Shown here piece by piece: positions 11,466 through 21,485 of a DNA stretch of 64,000 bases (position 1 is the first letter of the stretch; each line of letters opens with the position of its first letter). A model generated the notes under the pieces. The model had not been told where the DNA came from and made no database searches. It saw only the letters and a list, made by a program, of their open reading frames with translations. This stretch comes from Xanthobacter flavus (GTDB lineage: Bacteria; Pseudomonadota; Alphaproteobacteria; Rhizobiales; Xanthobacteraceae), in contig NZ_JAGGML010000001.1 in the NCBI RefSeq assembly GCF_017875275.1, positions 1,116,001 to 1,180,000 of the forward strand, written 5' to 3'. A program made the position numbers and the translations under genes.

Positions 11466-11867
11466 ATGCGCATCACCCAAGGCACCTTCTCCTTCCTGCC
11501 CGATCTCACGGCGACCCAGGTCAAGGCCCAGATCCAGTATGCGCTGGAACAGAACTGGGCGGTCTCGGTCGAATACACGGACGATCCCCATCCCCGGAAC
11601 ACCTATTGGGAAATGTGGGGCCTGCCCATGTTCGACCTGCGTGACGCCGCCGGCGTCTATGGCGAGGTCGAGGCCTGCCGCGCCGCCCATCCCGGCAAAT
11701 ATGTGCGCGTGAACGCCTTCGACTCCACCCGTGGGTGGGAGACGATCCGCCTGTCCTTCATCGTGCAGCGCCCGGCGAAGGAAGACGGCTTCCGCCTCGA
11801 CCGCACCGAGGGTCCGGGCCGCACCCAGCGCTATGCACTCCAGAACCGGGCCTACGCGGCCGGGTGA
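11466..11867 (+). CDS. cbbS: RuBisCO small subunit
   Basis: The 133-residue protein starts [19 protein letters not shown] and contains [11 protein letters not shown], typical of red-type small subunits. The C-terminal extension after the core ([20 protein letters not shown]) is the beta-hairpin tail that lets red-type enzymes assemble L8S8 without the green-type chaperones. ATG 11466 follows GAGGAGAAGAGAC. It is 11 bp after cbbL, so the subunits are co-translated from the same message. Confidence 0.97.
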   Translation: MRITQGTFSFLPDLTATQVKAQIQYALEQNWAVSVEYTDDPHPRNTYWEMWGLPMFDLRDAAGVYGEVEACRAAHPGKYVRVNAFDSTRGWETIRLSFIVQRPAKEDGFRLDRTEGPGRTQRYALQNRAYAAG

Positions 11868-11937
11868 CCTGACCAACCTTTTCGAGCTTCACCAGCGCGG
11901 CCGTTCCCACCGCGCCACTTAACGCCGAGGTTCGACC

Positions 11938-12891
11938 ATGCTCGATGTCGCCACATCCGCACCGTCCGCCGCGTTGCCGGCTGAGGCTGCCGAGGGCAGG
12001 CTCGACCTCGGCGCTCTCTTCACCGAGAGCGAAGTCCCCGAATTCCTCGCCGAGCTGGACGAGGGCCTGATCGGCCTCAAGCCCGTCAAGCGGCGCATCC
12101 GCGAGATCGCCGCCCACCTCGTCATCGGCCGGGCCCGCGAAAAGCTGGGCCTCACCTCCGGCGCGCCGACGCTGCACATGGCGTTCACCGGCAATCCCGG
12201 CACCGGCAAGACCACCGTCGCCCTCAAGATGGCGCAGATCCTCCACCGCCTCGGATATGTGCGGCGGGGTCATCTTGTCTCGGTGACGCGGGATGATCTT
12301 GTGGGTCAATATATCGGCCACACGGCACCGAAGACCAAAGAGATTCTTAAGAAGGCCATGGGCGGCGTCCTGTTCATAGACGAGGCTTATTATCTGTACC
12401 GGCCCGAGAACGAGCGGGATTACGGTCAGGAAGCCATCGAGATCCTGCTCCAGGTGATGGAAAACCAGCGGGACGATCTCGTGGTGATCCTCGCCGGCTA
12501 CAAGGACCGCATGGACCGCTTCTTCGAGAGCAATCCCGGCTTCCGCTCCCGCATCGCCCACCACATCGACTTCCCGGACTACGAGGACGCCGAGCTGGTG
12601 GAGATCGCCAGGACCATGGCGGCCGACGCCGACTACATCTTCAGCCCGGAGGCCGAGGTCGCCATCGAGGAATATGTGGCCAAGCGCCGGCTTCAGCCGA
12701 ACTTCGCCAACGCGCGCTCCATCCGCAACGCCCTGGACCGCATGCGCCTGCGCCAGTCCCTGCGCCTGTTCGAGACCGGCGGCCTCACCGACCGCGAGGC
12801 CCTCGCCACCATCACCGAGCGGGATGTCCGCGCCAGCCGGGTGTTTGCCGGCGGCATCGACGCCCCCGACTACAAGCCGCAGGCGGGCTGA
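11938..12891 (+). CDS. cbbX: Red-type RuBisCO activase CbbX (AAA+)
   Basis: The 317-residue AAA+ ATPase removes inhibitory sugar phosphates such as RuBP from red-type RuBisCO by pulling on the CbbL C-terminus. Walker A is [12 protein letters not shown] and Walker B is [11 protein letters not shown]. The stretch [15 protein letters not shown] carries the arginine-finger region. The pore-loop [12 protein letters not shown] motif is present. Length matches Rhodobacter and Xanthobacter CbbX. It lies 70 bp after cbbS, within the operon. Confidence 0.96.
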   Translation: MLDVATSAPSAALPAEAAEGRLDLGALFTESEVPEFLAELDEGLIGLKPVKRRIREIAAHLVIGRAREKLGLTSGAPTLHMAFTGNPGTGKTTVALKMAQILHRLGYVRRGHLVSVTRDDLVGQYIGHTAPKTKEILKKAMGGVLFIDEAYYLYRPENERDYGQEAIEILLQVMENQRDDLVVILAGYKDRMDRFFESNPGFRSRIAHHIDFPDYEDAELVEIARTMAADADYIFSPEAEVAIEEYVAKRRLQPNFANARSIRNALDRMRLRQSLRLFETGGLTDREALATITERDVRASRVFAGGIDAPDYKPQAG

Positions 12892-12978
12892 TCCGCCGAA
12901 GCCAAAGACGACCAAAGAACAAAACCTGTGACGGCCCGACGAACGGGCCGCGCGGAGGAGCCCTCAGGGAGACCTGCC

Positions 12979-14067
12979 ATGTTGGAGCCGAACGCAGACC
13001 ATCGGGCCGCAGCCGCACAGGCTGTTGCTGCCTCGCGCATCACGCTCACCGTCATGCTGGACGAGTGGGCGGGTGCGGATGCTCGCCGCCGTGCCATCGC
13101 GGATACCGTCTGCGCCCTTGCAACCGGCTGCGCGTCGCTGGCCGCCGCCATCGCCGAGGGGCCGCTCGCCGGCGATCTCGCCCGCACCCTCTCTTCCGGC
13201 GAGGCCGGCGAAGGCCAGAAGGCGCTCGACGTCATCTCCAACGACATCGTCATCGGCGCGCTTAAGGCGGCGCCGGTGGCGGCGGTGGCGTCCGAGGAGA
13301 ATGACGCGCCGGTCCTGCTCGATCCTGCGGCGCCGCTCCTCGTTGCCATCGATCCGCTGGACGGCTCGTCCAACATCGACACCGACATCTCGGTGGGCAC
13401 CATCTTCGCGGTCTTCCCGCGTCCCGAGGGCGCCGACGCGTCCGCCCCCTCGGCCTTCCTGCAGAACGGCCGGGACATGCTGGCCGCGGGCTACGTCATC
13501 TACGGCCCGCACACCGCGATGATGCTGACGCTGGGCGCCGGCACCTGGCATTTCGCCCTCGACCGCGCCGGTCTCTTCCGTCTGGTCGATGCCGAGGTGA
13601 AGGTGAAGGAGGGCGCGGCCGAGTTCGCCATCAACATGTCCAACTACCACCACTGGGACGCGCCGGTGCGCGACTATGTGGACGACTGCCTCGCCGGCAA
13701 GAAGGGCCCGCGGGAGCGCGACTTCAACATGCGCTGGGTGGCCTCCATGGTGGCGGACGCGCACCGCATCTTCCAGCGCGGCGGCATCTATCTTTATCCG
13801 GGCGACGGCCGGAAGGGCTACAGCCACGGCCGCCTGCGCCTGCTCTACGAGGCCTTCCCGGTGGCCTTCCTGATGGAACAGGCCGGCGGTTGCGCCACTG
13901 ATGGCCGGGGCGCGATCCTCGACCTGACCGCCGACGCCCTGCACCAGCGCGTGCCGTTCATCTTCGGCTCGCGCGACGAGGTGGCCCGCGTCAGCCGCTA
14001 TCACCTCGAGCCGAACGGCCACGGCGAGCGATCGCCGCTGTTCGCCCGGCGCGGACTGTTCATCTGA
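12979..14067 (+). CDS. cbbF: Fructose-1,6-/sedoheptulose-1,7-bisphosphatase, class I
   Basis: The 362-residue enzyme removes the C1 phosphate from fructose-1,6-bisphosphate, and in autotrophs often also sedoheptulose-1,7-bisphosphate, for RuBP regeneration. The metal-binding signature [19 protein letters not shown] is intact, and the catalytic [19 protein letters not shown] and [20 protein letters not shown] stretches follow. I chose ATG 12979 with AGGGAG upstream; an in-frame GTG at 12928 would add 17 unconserved residues. The gap to cbbX is 87 bp and to cbbP 35 bp. Confidence 0.95.
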   Translation: MLEPNADHRAAAAQAVAASRITLTVMLDEWAGADARRRAIADTVCALATGCASLAAAIAEGPLAGDLARTLSSGEAGEGQKALDVISNDIVIGALKAAPVAAVASEENDAPVLLDPAAPLLVAIDPLDGSSNIDTDISVGTIFAVFPRPEGADASAPSAFLQNGRDMLAAGYVIYGPHTAMMLTLGAGTWHFALDRAGLFRLVDAEVKVKEGAAEFAINMSNYHHWDAPVRDYVDDCLAGKKGPRERDFNMRWVASMVADAHRIFQRGGIYLYPGDGRKGYSHGRLRLLYEAFPVAFLMEQAGGCATDGRGAILDLTADALHQRVPFIFGSRDEVARVSRYHLEPNGHGERSPLFARRGLFI

Positions 14068-14102
14068 CCCGCGCCCCCTGACCTTCGGAACTCGAGCATC
14101 CC

Positions 14103-14978
14103 ATGTCCATCAAGCACCCCATCATCGTCGTCACCGGTTCGTCGGGCGCCGGAACGACCTCCGTCAAGCGGACCTTCGAGCAGATCTTCTACCGCGAGAA
14201 GGTCAAGGCGGCCTTCGTGGAAGGCGACAGCTTCCACCGCTACGACCGCTATGAGATGCGCGAGCTGATGGCCGCCGAGGCGGCCAAGGGCAACAAGCAC
14301 TTCAGCCACTTCTCGCCCGAAACCAACCGGCTCGATGATCTCGCCCAGTTGTTCAAGGACTATGGCGCCACCGGCTCCGGCCGCTTCCGCCACTATGTCC
14401 ACGATGCCGGCGAGGCGAAGCTCTACAACACCGAACCTGGCCGCTTCACCGACTGGGAAGATCTGGAGCAGGGCACCGACATCCTCTTCTACGAGGGCCT
14501 GCACGGAGCCGTCGTCACGGACGAGCTGAACCTCGCCCAGCATGCCGACCTGAAGATCGGCGTGGTTCCCGTCATCAACCTCGAGTGGATTCAGAAGATC
14601 CATCGCGACAAGGCCACGCGAGGCTATTCCACCGAGGACGTGACCGACACCATCATGCGGCGCATGCCCGATTACGTGCGCTACATCTGCCCCCAGTTCA
14701 CCGAGACCGACATCAACTTCCAGCGCGTGCCGACGGTGGACACCTCCAACCCGTTCATCGCCCGCTGGATTCCGACGCCGGACGAGTCGATGGTCGTGAT
14801 CCGCTTCCGCGACCCGCACGGCATCGATTTCCCGTACCTGCTGTCGATGATCCACAACAGCTTCATGTCGCGGGCGAATTCCATCGTCATCCCGGGCAAC
14901 AAGCAGGATCTCGCCATGCAGCTCCTGCTGACCCCGCTCATCATGAAGCTCATGGACCGCAAGCGCCGCGCCGCCTGA
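14103..14978 (+). CDS. cbbP: Phosphoribulokinase
   Basis: The 291-residue enzyme phosphorylates ribulose-5-phosphate to RuBP, a reaction unique to the Calvin cycle. The P-loop is VTGSSGAGTTSVKRTF near residue 10. The stretch VEGDSFHRYDRYEM carries catalytic and substrate-binding residues, and LFYEGLHG is the Walker B region. Size and sequence type are those of the bacterial octameric class, typically activated by NADH. It lies 35 bp after cbbF and is followed by a 242-bp palindrome-rich gap. Confidence 0.96.
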   Translation: MSIKHPIIVVTGSSGAGTTSVKRTFEQIFYREKVKAAFVEGDSFHRYDRYEMRELMAAEAAKGNKHFSHFSPETNRLDDLAQLFKDYGATGSGRFRHYVHDAGEAKLYNTEPGRFTDWEDLEQGTDILFYEGLHGAVVTDELNLAQHADLKIGVVPVINLEWIQKIHRDKATRGYSTEDVTDTIMRRMPDYVRYICPQFTETDINFQRVPTVDTSNPFIARWIPTPDESMVVIRFRDPHGIDFPYLLSMIHNSFMSRANSIVIPGNKQDLAMQLLLTPLIMKLMDRKRRAA

Positions 14979-15020
14979 GGCGGGCGCGACAGTCCCTCCC
15001 CCGCGCCGGGGGGAGGGCGA

Positions 15021-15090
15021 GGGGGAGGGCGGCACGTTCTTGAGCCCCGAAGCCCGGGCGACCTTGGACGCGTGGCTGCCGCCCTCCCCC
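15021..15090. repeat. 14-bp perfect inverted repeat between cbbP and cbbT
   Basis: GGGGGAGGGCGGCA at 15021-15034 is perfectly complementary to 15077-15090, enclosing 42 bp. A smaller hairpin, CCCTCCCCCGCGCC opposed to GGGGGGAGGG, lies just upstream at 14994-15017. The 242-bp gap (14979-15220) holds no gene. The hairpins could terminate part of the transcript or protect mRNA ends within the cbb operon (inference). Confidence 0.7.
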
Positions 15091-15220
15091 CACCTCTTCC
15101 GGACGGAGCGTGGCCTCCTCCGGCACGAGATGGCGCGTGTTGCGTAACCGATTGAAGGCCCGCCCTCCCCGCCGACTCCGGGACGGGATCTCCGGGCGCG
15201 CGAGCCGAAGGGAGAACACC

Positions 15221-17284
15221 ATGACCGCCCACGCCGCTGCCATTGCCGCTGCCGAAGCTCCGGCGCCCGTCGACCGTTCGCCCGGCGCGCTCGGCTGGCC
15301 TGTGACGGCGGCCCTGCGTGCGCTCGCCATGGACGGCGTGGAGCGGGCCAAATCCGGCCATCCCGGCGCGCCCATGGGCATGGCCGAGATCGCCGCCGTG
15401 CTCTGGCGCGAGCATCTGCGGCACAATCCGGCGGACCCGTCCTGGCCGGACCGCGACCGCTTCGTGCTCTCCAACGGGCACGGCTCCATGCTCATCTATG
15501 CGCTCCTGCACCTCACCGGCTACGATCTGCCGATTGCCGAGCTGAAGCGCTTCCGCCAGCTGCATTCGCGCACGCCCGGCCATCCCGAGCTGGGCATGAC
15601 GCCGGGCGTTGAGACCACCACCGGCCCGCTGGGCCAGGGCCTCGCCAATGCGGTGGGCATGGCGATTGCCGAGAAGACGCTGGCGGCCCAGTTCAACCGG
15701 CCGGGGCTCTCCATCGTCGATCACCGCACCTTCGTCTTCCTCGGCGACGGCTGCCTGATGGAGGGCGTGAGCCACGAGGCCTGCTCCCTCGCCGGCCGGC
15801 TCGGTCTCGGCAAGCTCGTCGCCTTCTATGACGACAACGGCATCTCCATCGACGGCAAGGTCGAGGAGTGGTTCCCGGACGACACTCCGGCCCGCTTCGC
15901 CGCCTATGGCTGGCAGGTCGTCCGCGACGTGGACGGCCATTCCCCCGCGCAGCTGCGGGCGGCGGTCGAGGCGGCGCTTGCCGAGACCGGCAAGCCGACG
16001 CTGATCTGCTGCAAGACCACCATCGGCCGCGGCGCCCCCACCAAGGAAGGCCACCAGGACACCCACGGCGCCCCGCTCGGGCCTGAGGAGATCGCCCGTA
16101 CCCGCGCCGCCATGGGCTGGGAGCATGCGCCCTTCGAGGTGCCGGACGACATCTACGCTCTGTGGAATGCGCGCAAGGACGGCGCCGCCCGCCAGTCGGC
16201 GTGGGAGGCGCGGATGGAAGCCTATGCGCGCGCCTATCCGGCGGAGGCCGCCGAATTCCGCCGCCGGCTCAAGGGCGACCTCTCTCCCGCCTTCGTGGCG
16301 ACTTATGACGCAGCCCTCAAGGCAACGGTGGAGAAGGCCGAGACGGTGGCCACCCGCAAGGCCAGCCAGCTCGCGCTGGCTGCTCTCGCCCCGGCGGTAC
16401 CGGAATTCCTCGGCGGCTCGGCGGACCTTGCCCATTCCAACCTCACCACCTTCCCCGGCGCCGTACCCATCACCCGCGATCCGGCCGGCAACCAGATCTT
16501 CTACGGCGTGCGCGAGTTCGGCATGTCGGCGATCGCCAACGGCATCGCCCTGCACGGCGGGTTCATCCCCTTCGTCGCCACCTTCCTCGTGTTCTCGGAC
16601 TATGCCCGCAACGCCATGCGCATGAGCGCGCTGATGGGCCAGCGGGTGATCTACATCCTCACCCACGATTCCATCGGCCTCGGCGAGGACGGCCCCACCC
16701 ACCAGCCGGTGGAGCATGTGGAGAGCCTGCGCCTCATCCCCAATCTCGACGTGTGGCGCCCCGCCGACACGGTGGAGACGCTGAGCGCGTGGCACGCCGC
16801 TTTGACGCGCACGAGCGGGCCGAGCGCCCTCATCCTCTCCCGTCAGAACCTGCCCTGCTGGCCGCGCGACGCCGCGCAAATCGAGGCGATCGAGGCCGGC
16901 GCCTATGTGCTGCGCGAGAGCGAGGGCCTCGCCCGCGCGGTGCTGGTCGCCACCGGCTCCGAGGTGAAGCTGGCGGCGGCGGCGGCGGACCTGCTCGATA
17001 CCGCCGGCATCCCGACCCGCATCGTCTCCATGCCCTGCCGCGAGCGCTTCGAGGCGCTGACCGAAACCGAGCGCGCCACCCTGTTTCCCAAGGGTGTGCC
17101 CGTGGTGGCGGTGGAGGCGGGCGTGACCCGCGGCTGGCGCGGCCTCTCCGGCACGCGCGCCGACGCCATCACCGCCATCGGCATCGACCGCTTCGGCGAA
17201 TCCGCGCCGGAAAAGGATCTCTGGCCGCTCTTCGGCTTCACGCCGGAGGCCGTGGCCGACGCCGTGCGGCGGGTGGTGGGGTGA
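15221..17284 (+). CDS. cbbT: Transketolase
   Basis: The 687-residue thiamine-diphosphate enzyme moves two-carbon units between sugar phosphates in the Calvin and pentose-phosphate pathways. The N-terminal signature is [20 protein letters not shown] (starting [10 protein letters not shown]), and the ThDP/Mg motif [18 protein letters not shown] is near residue 160. The pyrimidine domain contains [18 protein letters not shown] sequence ([20 protein letters not shown]), and the C-terminal domain contains VATGSEV. ATG 15221 follows AAGGGAGAA; an upstream in-frame start at 15110 runs through the palindromic gap and is unlikely. Confidence 0.96.
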   Translation: MTAHAAAIAAAEAPAPVDRSPGALGWPVTAALRALAMDGVERAKSGHPGAPMGMAEIAAVLWREHLRHNPADPSWPDRDRFVLSNGHGSMLIYALLHLTGYDLPIAELKRFRQLHSRTPGHPELGMTPGVETTTGPLGQGLANAVGMAIAEKTLAAQFNRPGLSIVDHRTFVFLGDGCLMEGVSHEACSLAGRLGLGKLVAFYDDNGISIDGKVEEWFPDDTPARFAAYGWQVVRDVDGHSPAQLRAAVEAALAETGKPTLICCKTTIGRGAPTKEGHQDTHGAPLGPEEIARTRAAMGWEHAPFEVPDDIYALWNARKDGAARQSAWEARMEAYARAYPAEAAEFRRRLKGDLSPAFVATYDAALKATVEKAETVATRKASQLALAALAPAVPEFLGGSADLAHSNLTTFPGAVPITRDPAGNQIFYGVREFGMSAIANGIALHGGFIPFVATFLVFSDYARNAMRMSALMGQRVIYILTHDSIGLGEDGPTHQPVEHVESLRLIPNLDVWRPADTVETLSAWHAALTRTSGPSALILSRQNLPCWPRDAAQIEAIEAGAYVLRESEGLARAVLVATGSEVKLAAAAADLLDTAGIPTRIVSMPCRERFEALTETERATLFPKGVPVVAVEAGVTRGWRGLSGTRADAITAIGIDRFGESAPEKDLWPLFGFTPEAVADAVRRVVG

Positions 17285-17314
17285 GAAACGCCGCGTCTGT
17301 GGCCCGCTTCTACG

Positions 17315-17437
17315 GCCGTCATGCCCCGGCTTGTCCGGGGCATCCACCGGCCCGCATAAGCGGTGAAGGACAGCGGACAGCGGACACCGGCCAAACGGCA
17401 TCGTGGATCCCCCGGACAAGCCGGGGGATGGCGGGAC
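17315..17437. repeat. Long inverted repeat between cbbT and cbbA
   Basis: The arm at 17315-17348 (GTCATGCCCCGGCTTGTCC and following) is mirrored by 17403-17437 (GTGGATCCCCCGGACAAGCC and following). Each arm is itself palindromic (CCCCGGCTTGTCCGGGG; CCCCCGGACAAGCCGGGGG). This is the style of dispersed intergenic palindromes common in Hyphomicrobiales. It occupies most of the 214-bp gap before cbbA. Confidence 0.75.
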
Positions 17438-17498
17438 GAACGGGACCATGGCGCTCGCATTCCGAGACACCGACTTGAACATTGAAGAGGAGAGGACA

Positions 17499-18563
17499 AT
17501 GGCCCTCGTTTCCATGCGCCAGCTGCTCGACCATGCGGCGGAGCATTCCTACGGACTGCCAGCCTTCAACGTGAACAACATGGAGCAGGTGAAGGCGATC
17601 ATGGATGCGGCCCGCGCCACGTCCTCGCCGGTCATCCTGCAAGGCTCGGCCGGCGCCCGCAAATATGCCGGCGAGCCCTTCCTGCGCCATCTCATCGCCG
17701 CCGCCGTGGAGGCCTATCCCGAAATCCCGGTGGTGATGCACCAGGACCACGGCGCCTCCCCCGCCGTCTGCATGGGCGCCATCAAGTCCGGCTTCTCCTC
17801 GGTGATGATGGACGGCTCGCTCAAGGAAGACGGCAAGACCCCGGCGGACTACGACTACAACGTCTCCGTCACCGCCAAGGTGGTGGAACTGGCCCATGCG
17901 GTGGGCGTGTCGGTGGAAGGCGAGCTTGGCTGCCTCGGCTCGCTGGAGACCGGCAAGGGCGAGGCCGAGGACGGCCATGGCGCCGAGGAGGCCCTCGACC
18001 ATTCCCGCCTGCTGACCGATCCGGACGAGGCCGCGCAGTTCGTGAAGGCCACCCAGTGCGATGCGCTGGCCATCGCCATCGGCACCTCCCACGGCGCCTA
18101 CAAATTCACCCGCAAGCCCACCGGCGACATCCTCGCCATCGACCGCATCAAGGCCATCCACCAGCGCATCCCCACCACCCATCTGGTGATGCACGGCTCG
18201 TCCTCGGTGCCGCAGGAGCTGCTTGAGGAAATCCGCACCTATGGCGGCGACATCAAGGAGACCTACGGCGTGCCGGTGGAGGAGATCCAGGAAGGCATCC
18301 GCTACGGCGTGCGCAAGGTGAACATCGACACCGACATCCGCCTCGCCATGACCGCCGCCATCCGCCGCGTCGGCGCCAAGAACAAGAGCGAGTTCGACCC
18401 GCGCAAGTTCATGGCCGCCGCCATGGACGAGGCGAAGAAGGTCTGCATCGCCCGCTTCGAGGCCTTCGGCTCCGCCGGCAAGGCGGAAAAGGTGCGCCCC
18501 ATCGAGCTGGACGACATGGCCAGGCGCTACGCATCCGGCGAACTCGCGCAAGTGGTGCATTGA
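17499..18563 (+). CDS. cbbA: Class II fructose-bisphosphate aldolase
   Basis: The 354-residue zinc-dependent aldolase condenses dihydroxyacetone phosphate with glyceraldehyde-3-phosphate (or erythrose-4-phosphate) in RuBP regeneration. The N-terminus [20 protein letters not shown] is typical of the Calvin-cycle type. MHQDHGAS carries a Zn-binding His, and [24 protein letters not shown] and [17 protein letters not shown] are conserved ligand regions. ATG 17499 follows GAGGAGAGGAC; the longer open frame from 17403 starts inside the repeat and is rejected. It is in the cbb operon between cbbT and cbbE. Confidence 0.96.
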   Translation: MALVSMRQLLDHAAEHSYGLPAFNVNNMEQVKAIMDAARATSSPVILQGSAGARKYAGEPFLRHLIAAAVEAYPEIPVVMHQDHGASPAVCMGAIKSGFSSVMMDGSLKEDGKTPADYDYNVSVTAKVVELAHAVGVSVEGELGCLGSLETGKGEAEDGHGAEEALDHSRLLTDPDEAAQFVKATQCDALAIAIGTSHGAYKFTRKPTGDILAIDRIKAIHQRIPTTHLVMHGSSSVPQELLEEIRTYGGDIKETYGVPVEEIQEGIRYGVRKVNIDTDIRLAMTAAIRRVGAKNKSEFDPRKFMAAAMDEAKKVCIARFEAFGSAGKAEKVRPIELDDMARRYASGELAQVVH

Positions 18564-18620
18564 ACGGGTGCATTGAGCGGACGGCTGGCGCCCACGCGGC
18601 GCCGTGCCTATAGAGTGCCT

Positions 18621-18699
18621 GAGGCGGCCATGGCCGCCTCTTTCCCCGGACAAGCCACAGCGAAGCTGGAGCGCTGATCCGGGATCCATGGAAGGATCC
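18621..18699. repeat. 20-bp perfect palindrome and hairpins between cbbA and cbbE
   Basis: GAGGCGGCCATGGCCGCCTC at 18621-18640 is a perfect palindrome, able to form an 8-bp stem with a CATG loop, followed by TTT. A CCCCGGACAAGCC segment related to the cbbT-cbbA repeat follows at 18644-18656, and a GGATCC pair (18682-18687, 18694-18699) forms another small hairpin. It could act as a weak terminator before cbbE. Confidence 0.6.
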
Positions 18700-18796
18700 T
18701 GCGCAGCAGGCTCTTTTCAGGGACGGTCATGAAGGGAGCCGACTTCGGCGCAGTCTTGTGCCGGACCCCGGCTCTCCAGACGTTGAGGAGATTGCC

Positions 18797-19489
18797 ATGG
18801 CCCGCGCCTATCCCATCATCGCCCCGTCCATCCTCTCGGCGGACTTCACCCGCCTCGGCGCCGAGGTGGATGCGGTGCTCGAGGGCGGTGCCGAGTGGAT
18901 CCATTTCGACGTGATGGACAACCATTACGTCCCCAACCTCACCATCGGCCCGCTGATCCTCCAGTCCCTGCGCAAGGCGACGAAGGCGTTCGTGGACGTC
19001 CACCTCATGGTGAAGCCGGTGGACGGCATGATCGAGGCCTTCGCGAGCGCGGGCGCCGACCTCATCTCCTTCCACCCCGAAGCCTCCGAGCATGTGGACC
19101 GCTCGCTCCAGCTCATCCGCTCAAAGGGCGTGAAGGCCGGCCTGGTGCTGAACCCGGCCACCCCCCTCTCGGTGCTGGACTACACGCTGGAGCAGCTCGA
19201 CCTCGTGCTGGTCATGTCGGTGAATCCCGGCTTCGGCGGGCAGGCCTTCATCCCCTCGGCGCTGGACAAGCTCAAGGCCATCCGGGAGCGCATCGACGCC
19301 TCCGGCCGCGACATCCGCCTGGAGATCGACGGCGGGGTGAAGGTGGACAATATCGGCTCCATCGCCGCGGCGGGCGCGGACACCTTCGTCGCCGGCAGCG
19401 CCATCTATGGCGCGAAGGACTATGCCGCGACCATCGCAGCCATGAAGCGCGAAATCGCCGCCGCGACCGGCACCGCTGCGGCGGCGTGA
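18797..19489 (+). CDS. cbbE: Ribulose-phosphate 3-epimerase
   Basis: The 230-residue TIM-barrel enzyme interconverts xylulose-5-phosphate and ribulose-5-phosphate. It starts [20 protein letters not shown], and contains [18 protein letters not shown], the HLMVKPVD metal site and the [18 protein letters not shown] phosphate-binding signature. ATG 18797 follows GAGGAG. It is the last recognised gene of the cbb operon; gap and pgk, which lie near the cbb operon in X. flavus, are not next here. Convergent cysW begins (3' end) 69 bp away. Confidence 0.96.
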   Translation: MARAYPIIAPSILSADFTRLGAEVDAVLEGGAEWIHFDVMDNHYVPNLTIGPLILQSLRKATKAFVDVHLMVKPVDGMIEAFASAGADLISFHPEASEHVDRSLQLIRSKGVKAGLVLNPATPLSVLDYTLEQLDLVLVMSVNPGFGGQAFIPSALDKLKAIRERIDASGRDIRLEIDGGVKVDNIGSIAAAGADTFVAGSAIYGAKDYAATIAAMKREIAAATGTAAAA

Positions 19490-19558
19490 GGCTATCTCAA
19501 GCGGCGCGACTCCTGAGCGAAGACGCTCGGCACCGGTCGAAGACCGCAGCCGAGCCGA

Positions 19559-20431
19559 TCAATGCCCCGGCCGGCGCGGCGCGATGATCTCGCCCCGTGC
19601 CCGTTCCGCCCGCTCGATCAGGTATTTTGCCACCAGCGTGAACAGTGCCACGCCGGCGAGCACGGTTGCGGCTGCGAAGGCCGCGACCGTGTGGCTGTCC
19701 TGATAGAGCAGCTCGATCTGCAGCGGCAGGGTCGAGGTCTGGCCCCGGATGTTGCCGGAGACGATGGAGACGGCGCCGAACTCGCCCATCACCCGTGCAT
19801 TGCACAGGGCCGCGCCATAGAGCAGCGCGAACTTCACGTTGGGCAGGGTGACGAGCCGCAGCACGTCAAAGCCCGAGGCGCCCAGGCTCACCGCCGCTTC
19901 CTCCTCGTCGCGCCCCTGCGCCATCATCAGCGGCACCAGCTCGCGCAGCACGAAGGGCGCGGTGACGAACAGGCTGGCGAGGATGATGGCCGGCACCGCG
20001 AACATGATCTTGATGTCGTGCGCCTGCAGGAACGGCCCGAACAGCCCCTGCGCTCCATAGACGAAGAGATAGGCGACGCCCGCCACGATGGGCGAGATGG
20101 AGAAGGGCAGCTCCGCCAGCGCAAGCAGCAGGTTGCGGCCGCGGAAGGAGAATTTCGTCACCGCCCAGGCCGCCGCGATTCCGAAGGCGGTGTTGAGCGG
20201 CACGCAGATGATGGCGGCGAGCAGCGTCAGCCCCACCGCGTGCAGCGTATCGGGCCGGGCGAGCGCTTCGAGATAGGCCGGGAGGCCGCGCGCGAAGGCC
20301 TCGGCGAAGATGACCGCCAGCGGCGCGATCAGCGCCAGCGCAGTGGTCGCCAGCACCAATGTGAGAATCACCGAGCGGGTTGCCGTGCCGTCGCCGACGC
20401 GCAGGCGGTGGCGGTTGACGGGATACGCCAT
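19559..20431 (-). CDS. cysW: Sulfate/thiosulfate ABC transporter permease CysW
   Basis: The 290-residue inner-membrane permease has about six membrane segments and the ABC permease loop EEEAAVSLGASGFDVLRLVTLP, which docks onto the ATPase. VMGEFGAVSIVSGNIRGQT is typical of the CysW branch. The ATG at 20431 overlaps the cysT stop (TGATG), so translation is coupled; an upstream in-frame codon at 20464 lies inside cysT. No cysA ATPase follows: the gene ends 69 bp from convergent cbbE. The ATPase and binding protein must be encoded elsewhere (inference). Confidence 0.92.
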   Translation of the reverse strand: MAYPVNRHRLRVGDGTATRSVILTLVLATTALALIAPLAVIFAEAFARGLPAYLEALARPDTLHAVGLTLLAAIICVPLNTAFGIAAAWAVTKFSFRGRNLLLALAELPFSISPIVAGVAYLFVYGAQGLFGPFLQAHDIKIMFAVPAIILASLFVTAPFVLRELVPLMMAQGRDEEEAAVSLGASGFDVLRLVTLPNVKFALLYGAALCNARVMGEFGAVSIVSGNIRGQTSTLPLQIELLYQDSHTVAAFAAATVLAGVALFTLVAKYLIERAERARGEIIAPRRPGH

Positions 20432-21297
20432 CAGGCATCCCCCATCGCGAACTTCTGGTGCCACGCCTGCACGGCGTTGACGATCAGCAGCATGAGGAAG
20501 GCGAGGCCAAGCATGGTGACGGCGATGGCCGCCGCGGCGGCATAGTCATATTCCTCCAGCCGGATGAAGGTGAGCAGCGCCACGATCTCGGTGCGGAACG
20601 GCTGGTTGCCGGCGATGAACACCACCGCGCCGAACTCGCCCAAAGAGCGGGCGAAGGCCAGCGACGTGCCGGCGAGGAAGGCCGGGAAGATCGCGGGGAA
20701 GATGATGCGGCGGAAGATGGTGAGGTCGCTCGCGCCAAGCGTGGCTCCCGCCTCCTCCAGCTCCGGCTCCATGTCCTCCAGCACCGGCTGCACCGTGCGC
20801 ACGACGAAAGGGATGGAGGTGAAGGCCATGGCGCAGACGATGCCGGCCGGAGCGTAAGCCACCTGAATGCCCCACTGCGCCAGCGGCGCGCCGAACCAGC
20901 CGTTCTTGGCGAACAGCGCCGTCAGCGCGAGGCCAGCCACCGCCGTGGGCAAGGCGAAGGGCACGTCGACCATGGCATCAAGCAGGCGCTTGCCGGGAAA
21001 CTCGTAGCGCACCAGCACCCAGGCGAGGGCAAGGCCATAGACCGCGTTGAACAGCGCCGCCAGCGCCGCCGTGGTCAGCGTCACCTGGAAGGAGGCGAGC
21101 GTGCGCGGCGAGGTGATGATGGCGATGTAGCGCTCGAAGCCCACATCCGCCGCCTTCAGCAGCAGCGCGCCGATGGGCAGGAGCACGATGAGGCCGAGAT
21201 AGAGCAGCGTGAGGCCGAGCGAGAGCCGCAGGCCCGGAATGACGCTTCGGCGCGACTGGCGGCTCAGCATCGGCAGCGCGAAGCGGGGGCGGGGCAT
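20431..21297 (-). CDS. cysT: Sulfate/thiosulfate ABC transporter permease CysT
   Basis: The 288-residue permease has a leading membrane segment (SLGLTLLYLGLIVLLPIGALLL) and the conserved loop EEAGATLGASDLTIFRRIIFP. ARSLGEFGAVVFIAGNQPFRTEI and the C-terminal LLIVNAVQAWHQK fit CysT (CysU). It partners CysW in sulfate or thiosulfate import. No cysP/sbp gene lies upstream, although that is the usual first gene. The ribosome binding site is weak (TAAGAG). A dyad about 115 bp upstream may be an operator. Confidence 0.92.
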   Translation of the reverse strand: MPRPRFALPMLSRQSRRSVIPGLRLSLGLTLLYLGLIVLLPIGALLLKAADVGFERYIAIITSPRTLASFQVTLTTAALAALFNAVYGLALAWVLVRYEFPGKRLLDAMVDVPFALPTAVAGLALTALFAKNGWFGAPLAQWGIQVAYAPAGIVCAMAFTSIPFVVRTVQPVLEDMEPELEEAGATLGASDLTIFRRIIFPAIFPAFLAGTSLAFARSLGEFGAVVFIAGNQPFRTEIVALLTFIRLEEYDYAAAAAIAVTMLGLAFLMLLIVNAVQAWHQKFAMGDA

Positions 21298-21412
21298 GGG
21301 CTCTTAGGGGGCATCTTGCGCTGTAGGGTCGGGCCGACGTCGCGGCATACGGCCGTTATGGCGCGCATGGGCGGAAATGTCATGCTTGGCCGGGATAAAA
21401 ATTAAACACCGC

Positions 21413-21429
21413 GAAATCGCTGTGATTTC
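21413..21429. promoter_or_regulatory. Dyad upstream of cysTW
   Basis: GAAATC (21413-21418) and GATTTC (21424-21429) form an inverted repeat in an AT-rich stretch (ATAAAAATTAAACACC) within the 188-bp gap between cysT and the next gene. It is the only obvious operator-like site upstream of cysT. A sulfur-responsive regulator is a guess from context. Confidence 0.35.
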
Positions 21430-21436
21430 ACGCCAC

Positions 21437-21462
21437 AAAAAAGGGCCGCGAGGCGGCCCCTT
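21437..21462 (-). terminator. Rho-independent terminator of the 21486-21839 gene
   Basis: Read on the minus strand, the stem GGGGCCGCC / GCGGCCC is followed by TTTTTTG. It lies about 25 bp after the stop codon of the small secreted-protein gene and before the cysTW promoter region. Confidence 0.8.
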
Positions 21463-21485
21463 CCGTCTTCTTCGGTTGCCTTGGC

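Noticed and set aside
14681..17515. 944-codon minus-strand open frame
   Set aside because: It runs antisense through cbbP and cbbT, and its translation is low-complexity Arg/Gly/His-rich.
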